From the NCBI GenBank assembly GCA_910588075.1, contig CAJUOS010000030.1, positions 1 through 27,575 on the forward strand: DNA of 27,575 bases, given 5' to 3'. A model generated the notes under the pieces. It worked only from the letters and a program-made list of their open reading frames with translations. It ran no database searches and had not been told where the DNA came from. Each line of letters begins with the position of its first letter. Positions within the stretch are counted from its first letter, which is position 1. Position numbers and translations under genes: made by a program. Origin of the DNA: an uncultured Erysipelotrichaceae bacterium. GTDB taxonomy: Bacteria; Bacillota_I; Bacilli_A; Erysipelotrichales; Coprobacillaceae. Below are positions 16,536 to 24,339 of the stretch, piece by piece.

Positions 16536-17159
16536 TTATATTTCAATAACAGTATCTGCTATTTCTTTAAGTTTATCATCATGAGTTACTATAATAATAG
16601 TTTTTCCTTTTTGTTTTAACATAAGCAGTAATGCCATAACCCTATCTCTATTATCCTTGTCAAGTGATCCTGTAGGCTCATCTGCTAAAATAATTTCACT
16701 ATCATGTAATATCACTCTTGCAATAGCAATTCTTTGTTTTTGTCCTCCTGAACATTCACATACTTTTTTATTTTCATAATTTTCTAAACCTACCATTTTT
16801 AAAGTATTTAATATGATATTTCTTTTTTTCTTTCTATCTCTTATTTTTGGATAAACAATTTCTAAATTATATAAGACACTTTTATCTTCTAATAAAGCAA
16901 AATTTTGAAATAAAAAACCTATATTTTCTTTATGTATCTTTCGTATATCTTTTTTTGTAACTTCTTGATTATGAAATAAAATTTTTCCCTTATCTATTGG
17001 TTCAATAAATCCCATAATATTTAATAGGGTTGTTTTCCCTTGACCTGATTTCCCCATAATAACAACAATTTGATTTTCATCAATACTTAAAGAATAATCA
17101 TTAAAAATGACTTGTTTTCCATATGACTTAAATATATGTTCCAATTGAATTATACTCAC
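16536..17159 (-). CDS. ABC ATPase, lactococcin-972-type bacteriocin exporter family
   Basis: A 207-residue ATPase of the LolD/MacB branch. Walker A GKSGQGKT is at 36-43, the Q-loop in GFLFQNFALL, the signature reads CSGGQ (136-140; Cys replaces the usual Leu), Walker B is ILADEPTGSLD (157-167), and the switch His is at 194. The compact length with no C-terminal extension matches the lactococcin 972 group of putative bacteriocin-export ATPases (TIGR03608, from memory). The start is GTG: AAGGAGG lies 7 bp ahead within the end of the permease gene, and no better start exists. It begins 2 bp after the permease stop. A generic MacB-type peptide or lipoprotein extruder is the alternative. Confidence 0.88.
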   Translation of the reverse strand: MSIIQLEHIFKSYGKQVIFNDYSLSIDENQIVVIMGKSGQGKTTLLNIMGFIEPIDKGKILFHNQEVTKKDIRKIHKENIGFLFQNFALLEDKSVLYNLEIVYPKIRDRKKKRNIILNTLKMVGLENYENKKVCECSGGQKQRIAIARVILHDSEIILADEPTGSLDKDNRDRVMALLLMLKQKGKTIIIVTHDDKLKEIADTVIEI

Positions 17160-17161
17160 TT

Positions 17162-19156
17162 TTATACCTCCTTCAATAACTTAACTTTAGATTTTAATCT
17201 GTAAGTTTTTAAGAAAACATGTAAACCATCAACAAATAAAAACGCAAGAAAATAACCAAATAATTCATTCATCATTTCTAATTTTATAGAAATAGCAAAT
17301 GGAATAATCATTGTTAAGAAATTGAAAAAATATATATCCTTAAAAATTTGAAAATAAGAATATCCATGAATTATTTTAAGTGAAATTTCTTTTTCTTTAT
17401 CTTTAATATACATACTCATTAATAATTCTAATAAGAAATAGTACATTAAACAATAAATACTTATAAATAAAATATTATCTAAAACTTTTGGATAAACTTG
17501 TTCACTTAAAAGACTTTTAATATATTTACTGTTCTCTTGAATCTCTATATCATTTTTATCCATTATGGAAGACAATAATGATTTGTATTCATCAATACTC
17601 TTATCTTTAGATAAATAAAAATCTTGTCCAGAAAATTGATACTCATCTTTAACCACTAAAATAATTGGATTTTTTATAGGAAATTCTACTATCAATGATG
17701 GATCATAAAAAGTATAATTATTATTTGTATAAAATGTTTCAACATCTAAATTTTGATTATATGTTAATGGATCAATATCATTATATTGATTAGGAATAAT
17801 AAGTGTTGGTTTTTGAATATCTAAATAAATATGATATAAATGCAAGAATTCCTCATTAACAATAATATAAGGTATATAGTTCTTTGTTTCTTTATTCATT
17901 AATATATCTAAGAAATCACATGCTATAGCTCCATTGTTACATAAAATTTTAGAATATCTTTTATCATCTTTAATATTTTTAATATCATATACATTATCAA
18001 TAATATCTTTCTGATGATAATAACTAGACATCAATTGATAATATGGATAATTAGGTATTGTACTGCTTATAATAAATATTACAAATAAACTCATGAAAAC
18101 TGTTTTATTAATAAGTTGAATAAATACAATAAAATCAAATGTTTTTCCACTACTCAAATATGTATATTTTTTAGTTTTATATATAAAGATAATAAAAATA
18201 AAAATTGATATTATAAAAATAGAAATAAAAACAAGAATAAAAAACAACAAATCTATGAAAAAAGATACTGTATAACTATTAATACGTGATACAAAAATAC
18301 TAAAGTAAAAAGTCAAAGAAATAAATAGAACTAAAAAACATAAAATAATTGGTTTGAAATAATAATTTTTTAATATTTCTATTTGTTTATAGCCTAATAA
18401 ATTCACAATTGTCATTTCTCTATATTGATTATAGAACATATAAAACATATAAATAATAAATGATGTCCCTAAAAATAATAAAATAATTATACTATTGCTT
18501 TGTGAGGAATTTTCAATATGATTTTCTGTTAAATTATCAAAAGAAGCATATTGAGTCTCATTAAGATATGATTGTATTATTTTTTTTAGATTATCAACAT
18601 CAGATTCACTATTTATATAGATATAATAATTGATATTATCATTAACAGCATGATAATTATCAATAAAGTTTGCCATACATCTTTCTTCATAAATGATTTT
18701 ATTTCTTTTTAAATAATTCTGATCAAATAAGACATAATATCCATCAGCATTTGAAAAAATATCAGTAGAAATATACTGATGACTTTTTATTTTTGAAAAA
18801 TCTATATTTTGACCATGATATTCATATTGTTTCTTTATAAAATCAAAATACATATTTGTAGGATCATAAAGGTAGTTAGAAATAATCTCATATCCATTAT
18901 CAAGATATTGATTATATCCTGTTTTTACAAGAATTTTATTTTCAACTGCATATTCTAATAATTTATTATGTAATTTTGATACTGTATCTTTAGGAGTATT
19001 AAAAATTGAAAATTCATATACTTGCTTATTGGTTATCTCTGCTAATATGCTCTCTATTTCTAAACAATCTATATCTTCTTGGGAACGTTCTTGAAATAAA
19101 ATACTAAAAAAGAAAGAGCTTATCAAGAAAATAACTAAAAATAACTGTTTTCTCAT
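17162..19156 (-). CDS. Bacteriocin-associated integral membrane protein (putative immunity/export permease)
   Basis: A 664-residue FtsX/MacB-like permease. A signal-anchor helix (about 5-21) precedes an extracytoplasmic domain (about 25-220). Helices follow at about 222-243, 269-290, 300-326 and 345-365, then a second outside domain (about 366-560), and the protein ends with three helices (about 565-650). FtsX-like cytoplasmic segments follow the helices in both halves (VNLLGYKQIEILKNYY; SLKIIHGYSYFQIFKDIY). Size, topology and pairing with the short ATPase fit the putative immunity/export proteins of the lactococcin 972 group (TIGR01654, from memory). The ATG follows AAGGAGGG. No intact bacteriocin gene lies upstream. 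Confidence 0.78.
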   Translation of the reverse strand: MRKQLFLVIFLISSFFFSILFQERSQEDIDCLEIESILAEITNKQVYEFSIFNTPKDTVSKLHNKLLEYAVENKILVKTGYNQYLDNGYEIISNYLYDPTNMYFDFIKKQYEYHGQNIDFSKIKSHQYISTDIFSNADGYYVLFDQNYLKRNKIIYEERCMANFIDNYHAVNDNINYYIYINSESDVDNLKKIIQSYLNETQYASFDNLTENHIENSSQSNSIIILLFLGTSFIIYMFYMFYNQYREMTIVNLLGYKQIEILKNYYFKPIILCFLVLFISLTFYFSIFVSRINSYTVSFFIDLLFFILVFISIFIISIFIFIIFIYKTKKYTYLSSGKTFDFIVFIQLINKTVFMSLFVIFIISSTIPNYPYYQLMSSYYHQKDIIDNVYDIKNIKDDKRYSKILCNNGAIACDFLDILMNKETKNYIPYIIVNEEFLHLYHIYLDIQKPTLIIPNQYNDIDPLTYNQNLDVETFYTNNNYTFYDPSLIVEFPIKNPIILVVKDEYQFSGQDFYLSKDKSIDEYKSLLSSIMDKNDIEIQENSKYIKSLLSEQVYPKVLDNILFISIYCLMYYFLLELLMSMYIKDKEKEISLKIIHGYSYFQIFKDIYFFNFLTMIIPFAISIKLEMMNELFGYFLAFLFVDGLHVFLKTYRLKSKVKLLKEV

Positions 19157-19245
19157 AAACTCTCCCTCCTTTTATCCATAGTATGCTTCAAATGTTTATA
19201 TCTTATATACTTTCACTCTTCTTTTTTATAGCAGTATGAGCTTCG

Positions 19246-19377
19246 TCAATTTATCATTTGCAGATAACTATAACAATAGCCTCCTTCTTCATTATCTTCA
19301 TATAACACTTCTTTTATATTCAAATATTATTTTAATACAGCATATATTTCTTTGTTATTATCAATAATTGAATTCAT
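19246..19377 (-). pseudogene. Possible decayed small ORF ahead of the bacteriocin-type transporter
   Basis: One minus-strand frame reads MNSIIDNNKEIYAVLK, then TAA at 19329-19327, then YLNIKEVLYEDNEEGG and ten more codons to TGA at 19248-19246. Apart from the single internal stop it reads like a compositionally normal 43-residue protein. It lies just after an extended -10 promoter and before the transporter, where this family usually keeps its bacteriocin gene. No ribosome site is strong. It shows no Trp and no lactococcin 972 signature, so homology is not claimed; it may also be chance. Confidence 0.25.
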
Positions 19378-19395
19378 ATAAACTTTCTTTCATAT

Positions 19396-19404
19396 ATTAT
19401 AACA
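19396..19404 (-). promoter_or_regulatory. Extended -10 promoter of the bacteriocin-type ABC operon
   Basis: Minus-strand TGTTATAAT (TGn plus consensus TATAAT), with no convincing -35 at 16-18 bp. It would give a leader of about 230 nt to the membrane-protein ATG, unusually long for this window and enough to have held a small gene. Confidence 0.5.
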
Positions 19405-19507
19405 TAAATTTAAAAATCATATGATTAAAAACCTACACATTTTCTTAAATCAAATACTTGATTCATCTTAACTATCTTTAAAAATTGTTAAACTATTTAT
19501 ATTATAT

Positions 19508-19530
19508 AAAAAAAGAAGAATTTCTTCTTC
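19508..19530 (-). terminator. Intrinsic terminator of the VanRS-like/C39 operon
   Basis: Minus-strand GAAGAA at 19530-19525, a GAAA tetraloop, TTCTTC at 19520-19515, then seven T residues at 19514-19508. It is a short stem but has a strong U tract, 12 bp past the peptidase stop. Confidence 0.7.
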
Positions 19531-19542
19531 TCTATACTCACT

Positions 19543-20298
19543 TTAAAGACTATATGCCCATAAATTTTTAATTTGATTACTTATTTGTTCAAAAGTATAC
19601 CTTTGTTGACTTTTTTCTATACTATTAGGATCATGAATATAAAAATAGCCATCTTTATAATCTCTTAATACAATATAATGTCCTGTTGATGTAAATATTC
19701 CTTTAGACATGCTACAAATGATAGGATGATTCATTTGTAATTGATTTATAATCATATCTTCACTCAAAGGAAGTTCTTGTACTTTTAAACCTAAATCTTT
19801 TGCACCTTCATTCATTAATGCCCAAGATGTTCCTTGTGTTGTATAATATCCCCTACGATAAGCATATTGAGCAATATAATAAGGATGATATTGAGAATTT
19901 TGTTTTAAATAACTTGATACCATAGACAAACATGTAGGACCACAGCCATTAATTGCCATAAAATCATCACCATATGTTTTATAGCCCCATCGTTCATCCC
20001 ATTGTAATAACAATGGCATTTGCATATTTTTTAAATCTTGAGATAACGTCATTGGCATACTCTCATTATGCTTTTTTGAATAATTATATACAAAAGGAAT
20101 GGCTTCCCTATTATTTAAAGCTAGTTTTATCAATGAATGAGGATATTCTTCTTGATGGTCATATATATATTTCCATGCATGACTTTTATCATATGAAGCA
20201 TTAGCCTCTATTTTGTCATCTAAAACATAATAATCAATTGCTAAAATAAGAAATGGTATAATCATAACACCAATAAAGACAATAATTTTCCTTCTCAT
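19543..20298 (-). CDS. Secreted/membrane-anchored C39-family cysteine peptidase
   Basis: A 251-residue papain-like protease of the peptidase C39-like family. An N-terminal helix (about 4-22) anchors or exports it, and the catalytic domain spans about 95-251. Active-site residues are Cys119 in NGCGPTC (117-123), His207 in TGHYIVL and Asp223 in IHDPNS; the oxyglycine-binding Gln is probably in LLLQWDERWG. The start is ATG 20298 because GGAGGG sits 7 bp ahead; the in-frame ATG at 20313 lies upstream of that site. It follows the VanS-like kinase by 73 bp and has its own -10 and regulator-like repeats. Stand-alone C39-like proteins are often envelope proteases; the substrate is unknown. Confidence 0.87.
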   Translation of the reverse strand: MRRKIIVFIGVMIIPFLILAIDYYVLDDKIEANASYDKSHAWKYIYDHQEEYPHSLIKLALNNREAIPFVYNYSKKHNESMPMTLSQDLKNMQMPLLLQWDERWGYKTYGDDFMAINGCGPTCLSMVSSYLKQNSQYHPYYIAQYAYRRGYYTTQGTSWALMNEGAKDLGLKVQELPLSEDMIINQLQMNHPIICSMSKGIFTSTGHYIVLRDYKDGYFYIHDPNSIEKSQQRYTFEQISNQIKNLWAYSL

Positions 20299-20321
20299 AT
20301 ATCTTCCCTCCATATATTTAT

Positions 20322-20375
20322 AGTATAAATGAAAGAAAAATAATTTTTTTTAAGAAATACTTAAGATTTTCTTAA
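20322..20375 (-). promoter_or_regulatory. Promoter and TTAAN repeat array of the C39 peptidase gene
   Basis: Reading the minus strand, TTAAG at 20375-20371, TTAAG at 20364-20360 and TTAAA at 20353-20349 repeat every 11 bp; the first unit overlaps the kinase stop codon. A TATACT -10 candidate lies at 20327-20322. The 11-bp period is that of OmpR-family binding sites, and a similar array precedes the regulator gene. Binding is inferred. Confidence 0.45.
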
Positions 20376-21469
20376 AATGTATCTTTATGAGGTAATATCA
20401 CCTCAAATGTCGTAATATGATTTTGACTTGTTACTTTAATAAAACCTTGATGTTGTTTTGTAATCATCTTAGCAATAGATAATCCTAATCCTGAGCCTCC
20501 TGTTTGAGATGAACGAGATTCATCTAAACGATAAAATTGTTCAAAAATCAAATCTAATTTATCTTGAGGAATTGTTGGTCCTTGATTTTTAAATAATATA
20601 TGAGTATAAATTTGATCTTCTTTTGTCTCTATACTTATAATTGAATTTTCATCACCATAGTACATAGCATTCTTAATAATATTATTAAAGACTCTTGCCA
20701 TTTTTTGAGCATCTACATAAATTAATATATTTTGATTAACTTGAATTTGTAACTGTTGATGATGTTGTGTTAATAAAGGATAGAATTCTTCTTTCATTTG
20801 TTCTAATAAATAATATAAATTAATTTCTTCTTTATGAAGTGTTTGATAAGCTTGACTTAATTTTGCTATATCAAAAAATTCATTAATTAATTTTTCTAAA
20901 CGATAAGCTTTATCTAATGTCATTTCTGTATATTTTTTTCTTAAATCATGAGGTAAGTCTGTTTCATTTAATAAACAAAGATATCCTATAACAGATGCTA
21001 ATGGAGTTTTAATATCATGTGCAAGATAAGCAATCATATCAATTTTATGTTGTTCTTCTCGTATTGCTTTTTTTTCATTTTCTATACTTTCTTTTTTCAA
21101 TACATTTAAATCATGTTCTAATTCTTTTAATGAATCTTCTAAAACAATTTCTTGATCATCTTTTTGAACAAGTGTTCTTATCGAAGTAAATACTTGAGAT
21201 ATTTTTTGAATAGCATAAACTTCCACCAAGACAGAATTAATTAATATTGCAATAATCAATGTTATAAAAATAACCATTTTTTGATTTTTTAATATAAAAT
21301 GAGCAAAGTTATATCCAAATAAATCATTAATAAAGTTAATAACTGCACCATTATAAAAATGATCTATAAAAAAGTAAAATAATAATATAATGATAACAGA
21401 AATAAAAGCTATTATAATATGTCTTTTAATTATTTCTTTTTGAAATTCTTTTGTATAATTCTTATCCAA
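20372..21469 (-). CDS. VanS-like sensor histidine kinase
   Basis: A 365-residue membrane kinase. Two helices (about 16-36 and 64-85) enclose a very short outside loop of under 30 residues, so it probably senses within the membrane or through a partner protein. A coiled linker (about 95-140) precedes the HisKA motif LAHDIKTP with His151, the N box NNIIKNAMYYG (262-272), a G1-type NQGPTIP (295-301) and GGSGLGLSIAK (324-334). The start codon is TTG, overlapping the regulator end by 8 bp, with GGAGTAGG ahead; the next in-frame ATG (residue 65) would lose the first helix. Similarity to VanS is general, and no glycopeptide-resistance genes are nearby. Confidence 0.93.
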   Translation of the reverse strand: MDKNYTKEFQKEIIKRHIIIAFISVIIILLFYFFIDHFYNGAVINFINDLFGYNFAHFILKNQKMVIFITLIIAILINSVLVEVYAIQKISQVFTSIRTLVQKDDQEIVLEDSLKELEHDLNVLKKESIENEKKAIREEQHKIDMIAYLAHDIKTPLASVIGYLCLLNETDLPHDLRKKYTEMTLDKAYRLEKLINEFFDIAKLSQAYQTLHKEEINLYYLLEQMKEEFYPLLTQHHQQLQIQVNQNILIYVDAQKMARVFNNIIKNAMYYGDENSIISIETKEDQIYTHILFKNQGPTIPQDKLDLIFEQFYRLDESRSSQTGGSGLGLSIAKMITKQHQGFIKVTSQNHITTFEVILPHKDTF

Positions 21470-22142
21470 TTTTATAACCTACTCCCCATACTGTTTTTAT
21501 ATATTTAGGATTATCTGCTGAATCATTCATTTTCTCACGAATATGCCTAATATGTACCATAATAGAACTACTATTAGCAGTATAATATTTTTCTCCCCAT
21601 AATTCTTGAAAAATTTGATCTACTGTGATAACCTTTCCTTCATTTTCACATAATAACCATAAAATATCAAATTCTGTTGGAGTTAATGAAATAAGTTCAT
21701 TATTAAGATAACATTGATGATTTTCTTTTTCTATTGTTAATGCTCCAATAGTAACCATATGATCTTTTTTCTGATTAGAAAAAGATGTATAACGGCGAAG
21801 TTGTGCTTTGACCCTCGCCATTAACTCTAATGGACGAAATGGCTTTGTAACATAATCATCTGCTCCCATTGTGAGTCCTGTTATTTTATCAATTTCTGTT
21901 TCCTTAGCTGTTAGCATAATGATTGGAAAATCATGTTTTTCACGAATTTTTTGACAAATTGTTAAACCATCAATATCTGGTAACATAATATCCAATATTG
22001 CTAAATCAATATGTTCTTTTTCACTACATAACAATGCCTCAGAACCATTATAATATTTATAGACTTCATATCCCTCATTTTTTAAATATAATTCTAATAA
22101 ATCTGCAATTTCTTTTTCATCATCAACAACTAATATTTTCAT
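21462..22142 (-). CDS. VanR-like OmpR-family response regulator
   Basis: A 226-residue response regulator. Receiver residues Asp7/Asp8, phospho-acceptor Asp51 (AILDIMLPDIDG) and the TAKE and VTKPF segments are all present. The winged-helix domain (about 128-226) has WGEKYYTANSSSIMVHIRHIREKM, close to VanR-type recognition helices. The ATG follows AAGAGGTGG. It heads the operon and overlaps the kinase start. Its promoter carries an 11-bp-period TTAAN array like that of the C39 peptidase, which suggests autoregulation and control of the peptidase. Confidence 0.95.
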   Translation of the reverse strand: MKILVVDDEKEIADLLELYLKNEGYEVYKYYNGSEALLCSEKEHIDLAILDIMLPDIDGLTICQKIREKHDFPIIMLTAKETEIDKITGLTMGADDYVTKPFRPLELMARVKAQLRRYTSFSNQKKDHMVTIGALTIEKENHQCYLNNELISLTPTEFDILWLLCENEGKVITVDQIFQELWGEKYYTANSSSIMVHIRHIREKMNDSADNPKYIKTVWGVGYKIG

Positions 22143-22159
22143 AATTCCACCTCTTTTTT

Positions 22160-22202
22160 ATTATATTATATTATTTTTATGAATATCTTAAGAATTTATT
22201 AA
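22160..22202 (-). promoter_or_regulatory. Promoter and TTAAN repeat array of the VanR-like regulator
   Basis: The minus strand has overlapping consensus -10 boxes TATAAT at 22170-22165 and 22165-22160. Upstream, TTAAT (22202-22198), TTAAG (22191-22187) and ATAAA (22180-22176) repeat every 11 bp. With the second -10, the array ends about 10 bp upstream, the spacing used by PhoB-type activators that replace a -35 box. Confidence 0.5.
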
Positions 22203-22203
22203 T

Positions 22204-22233
22204 TTAAAAAGGATTTAGTCAACTAAATCCTTA
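22204..22233 (-). terminator. Intrinsic terminator of the HAD-MFS-HAD operon
   Basis: GGATTTAGT at 22211-22219 and ACTAAATCC at 22222-22230 form a near-perfect hairpin, extended by AA/TT, with TTTTT following on the minus strand. The HAD stop codon (22215-22217) lies inside it, and it abuts the regulator's repeat array. Confidence 0.75.
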
Positions 22234-23084
22234 AATACATCTTCTATTGCTTCTTGAAAACCATCACTTTTGCAATCTTTAACAACACGATAAGCTAAAT
22301 TTTTGATTTCTTGTTCTGCATTTTGAGGTGCATATGAATATGGAAAACATTCAAACAATGATAAATCATTCATACCATCACCTAATACAACAACTTCTTC
22401 TTTAGAAATCCCTTTTTCTTTAATGACTTTTTCTAAAATATATCCTTTTTGTGCATCTTGATGTGTAACTTCTATATTATCATCAAAAGAAGATAAATAA
22501 GATATTTGAGGAATCTTTTTAAGTAAGTATTGAACTTCTTGAATTTGTTTTGGTGTTAAAGAAAATGCTTCAACTTTAATAATATCTATTTCACATTTTA
22601 AAAATTCATCAAAATCTGTTATATGTTGAAGATAATTACATGGTACTCCTTCAAATTGTCCTCCCTTTTCATACTTTAAAGGATCTTCATGAAATCTTTG
22701 AATACCCCTTTGTATAAAAGCTTGTCTTACAAATTCAGGAGAATGTCCTGTATAAAAACCATCTGTTGTAAAAATCATATAAGGAATATGTTTTGTATTA
22801 AAAATAGAAACAACATCTTTTATAGTATTCTTATTCATATAACAACTCATTTGCACTTTTCCATCTTTATTCACATATTGTGCACCATTTCCTAAAATAG
22901 CTTCACATTGTAACCCATAATGTTTAATGATTGAATAAACACCTTGATAATCTCTACCTGACGCAATGACAAAATCAATATGATGATCCAATAATTGATG
23001 TATTGCTTTTAAATTTCCTGATGATATGGTTGAAGAAGCATTTAATAAAGTTCCATCCATATCACTAACGACCATCTTTATCAT
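22215..23084 (-). CDS. HAD-superfamily phosphatase, Cof type
   Basis: A 289-residue cytoplasmic HAD hydrolase of the Cof/YidA-like subfamily (C2B cap). Motif I is SDMDGT with Asp8 nucleophile and Asp10, motif II ASGRD (41-45), motif III Lys213 (AQKGYI) and motif IV LGDGMNDLSLF (234-244). Members dephosphorylate sugar phosphates, flavin or pyridoxal phosphates; the substrate here cannot be read. GGAGGAGG precedes the ATG. It starts 12 bp after the MFS gene ends, so it is co-transcribed with it. Confidence 0.93.
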   Translation of the reverse strand: MIKMVVSDMDGTLLNASSTISSGNLKAIHQLLDHHIDFVIASGRDYQGVYSIIKHYGLQCEAILGNGAQYVNKDGKVQMSCYMNKNTIKDVVSIFNTKHIPYMIFTTDGFYTGHSPEFVRQAFIQRGIQRFHEDPLKYEKGGQFEGVPCNYLQHITDFDEFLKCEIDIIKVEAFSLTPKQIQEVQYLLKKIPQISYLSSFDDNIEVTHQDAQKGYILEKVIKEKGISKEEVVVLGDGMNDLSLFECFPYSYAPQNAEQEIKNLAYRVVKDCKSDGFQEAIEDVFKDLVD

Positions 23085-23096
23085 CCTTGCCTCCTC

Positions 23097-24299
23097 CTAT
23101 ATGACTTCTTTTTTTCCATTCAAGGCAAGAAAAACAATTCCTACACCAATAATAGAAATAAAAATACCAATTAATAAAACTTGTTTTACTCCAACAGCAT
23201 CTAATAGAACCCCACCAACTAGATTAGCTAAAATACCACTTGCTGTATAAGACATTGTTACCATAGATTGTCCTTTAATAGAATCTGTCTTAGCTATCAT
23301 TTGATTAGCATAATAAACACAAGCAGGTGTTAATATAGCATAAGCGCCCATTTGTAATGCTTGGGCTATATATATTGTTGTCATATTAGTAGCAAAGTAT
23401 GTTAAACCATGCTTAACTGCAAATAATATAACAGCAATTTTAATTAATGTTGTACATTTCACCTTTTGTCTAAGTAAATCAAAACAAATCATTGCAGGTA
23501 ATTCAACAATAGCTGCTAAAAAGATGGCAGTTCCCATATCACTTTCTGTTCCATGAATAGGAGTAATGACTTGTATAAAGAAATTGTTAATAATAGTATG
23601 AGTAAAATAAACAAAAACAGTTCCAAAAATAAATAACATAAACTTTTTATATTTTTGACAAAATTCTATAAAAGATAATTGTTTTTGTTCTTCTTCAATT
23701 TGATTATCATTTTGTATATTTTGTTGCTCGTTTTTAGGAACAACAAATGAATAAACAATAAATAACAATAAAATATTGAATGCAATATAAACAAGTGGAA
23801 TCATATCTGCACCAAATCCATCCATCTCAAGCAAATGTCCTAATGCTAAAGAAACTAATGCATAAGCTGCACTACCAATCCCTCTTCCTAATCCAAAGTT
23901 AATAGCAATACCATGTTTTTCAAACATGAAAGCCATTGAGTTAAGTAAAGGTGTCATTGTTTGCATACATGTAGAAATACCAATAAATGCACAAATTAAA
24001 ATAATAGATCCCTTTCCTAAAAATAACATACTTACTGATAAAACTATAATTACCAAAAGCATAACAGCAATAATTTTTCTTAATTCTATATGTTTGTTTT
24101 TATCTGCAAAGGAAGCAACTGTTGGTTGAGCAAAAACTGCAATTGCACTGATAAATGCCAAAACAATACCAATAACTGAATTACTAAATCCTTTGCTTAA
24201 TAAATAGACTGACGCATACCCCATAAGAGCACAAAATGATCCAAAATATAAAGCTTGTATTGCAGAATATTTGATATCTAATGCTAAAATCTTTTTCAT
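23097..24299 (-). CDS. MFS transporter, LacY-like family
   Basis: A 400-residue, 12-helix major facilitator protein. The hydrophobic pattern splits into two six-helix halves around a charged central loop (about 187-218, rich in Gln/Glu/Asn). The motif FGLGRGIGSAAYALVS (135-150) is typical of the oligosaccharide:H+ symporter/MFS_1-like group. ASFADKNKH after helix 2 stands in for the family's DRxGRR-type loop. GGAGG precedes the ATG. It sits between two HAD phosphatases and within 12-40 bp of each, suggesting uptake of a sugar or nucleoside-like compound whose phosphate ester is later hydrolysed. The substrate is not determinable. Confidence 0.9.
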   Translation of the reverse strand: MKKILALDIKYSAIQALYFGSFCALMGYASVYLLSKGFSNSVIGIVLAFISAIAVFAQPTVASFADKNKHIELRKIIAVMLLVIIVLSVSMLFLGKGSIILICAFIGISTCMQTMTPLLNSMAFMFEKHGIAINFGLGRGIGSAAYALVSLALGHLLEMDGFGADMIPLVYIAFNILLLFIVYSFVVPKNEQQNIQNDNQIEEEQKQLSFIEFCQKYKKFMLFIFGTVFVYFTHTIINNFFIQVITPIHGTESDMGTAIFLAAIVELPAMICFDLLRQKVKCTTLIKIAVILFAVKHGLTYFATNMTTIYIAQALQMGAYAILTPACVYYANQMIAKTDSIKGQSMVTMSYTASGILANLVGGVLLDAVGVKQVLLIGIFISIIGVGIVFLALNGKKEVI

Positions 24300-24339
24300 C
24301 CTTTTTCCTCCATTTTCCCTACTATATAAAATAATTGAC

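Larger units (their letters stand above)
19157..19507. other. 351-bp region without an intact gene
   Basis: This AT-rich stretch separates the C39 peptidase terminator from the membrane protein. It holds an extended -10 promoter at 19396-19404, the interrupted small frame at 19246-19377, and an isolated AAGGAGG (minus strand, 19286-19280) with no usable start codon after it. No RNA gene, riboswitch-like fold or long repeat was recognised. Confidence 0.6.

Noticed and set aside
19280..19286. AAGGAGG as the ribosome site of a leader-peptide gene
   Set aside because: The only nearby starts give frames of two to four codons.
20372..22142. VanR/VanS-like pair as a vancomycin-resistance locus
   Set aside because: No vanH, ligase, vanX or vanY gene lies in the window; the similarity is to the general kinase subfamily.
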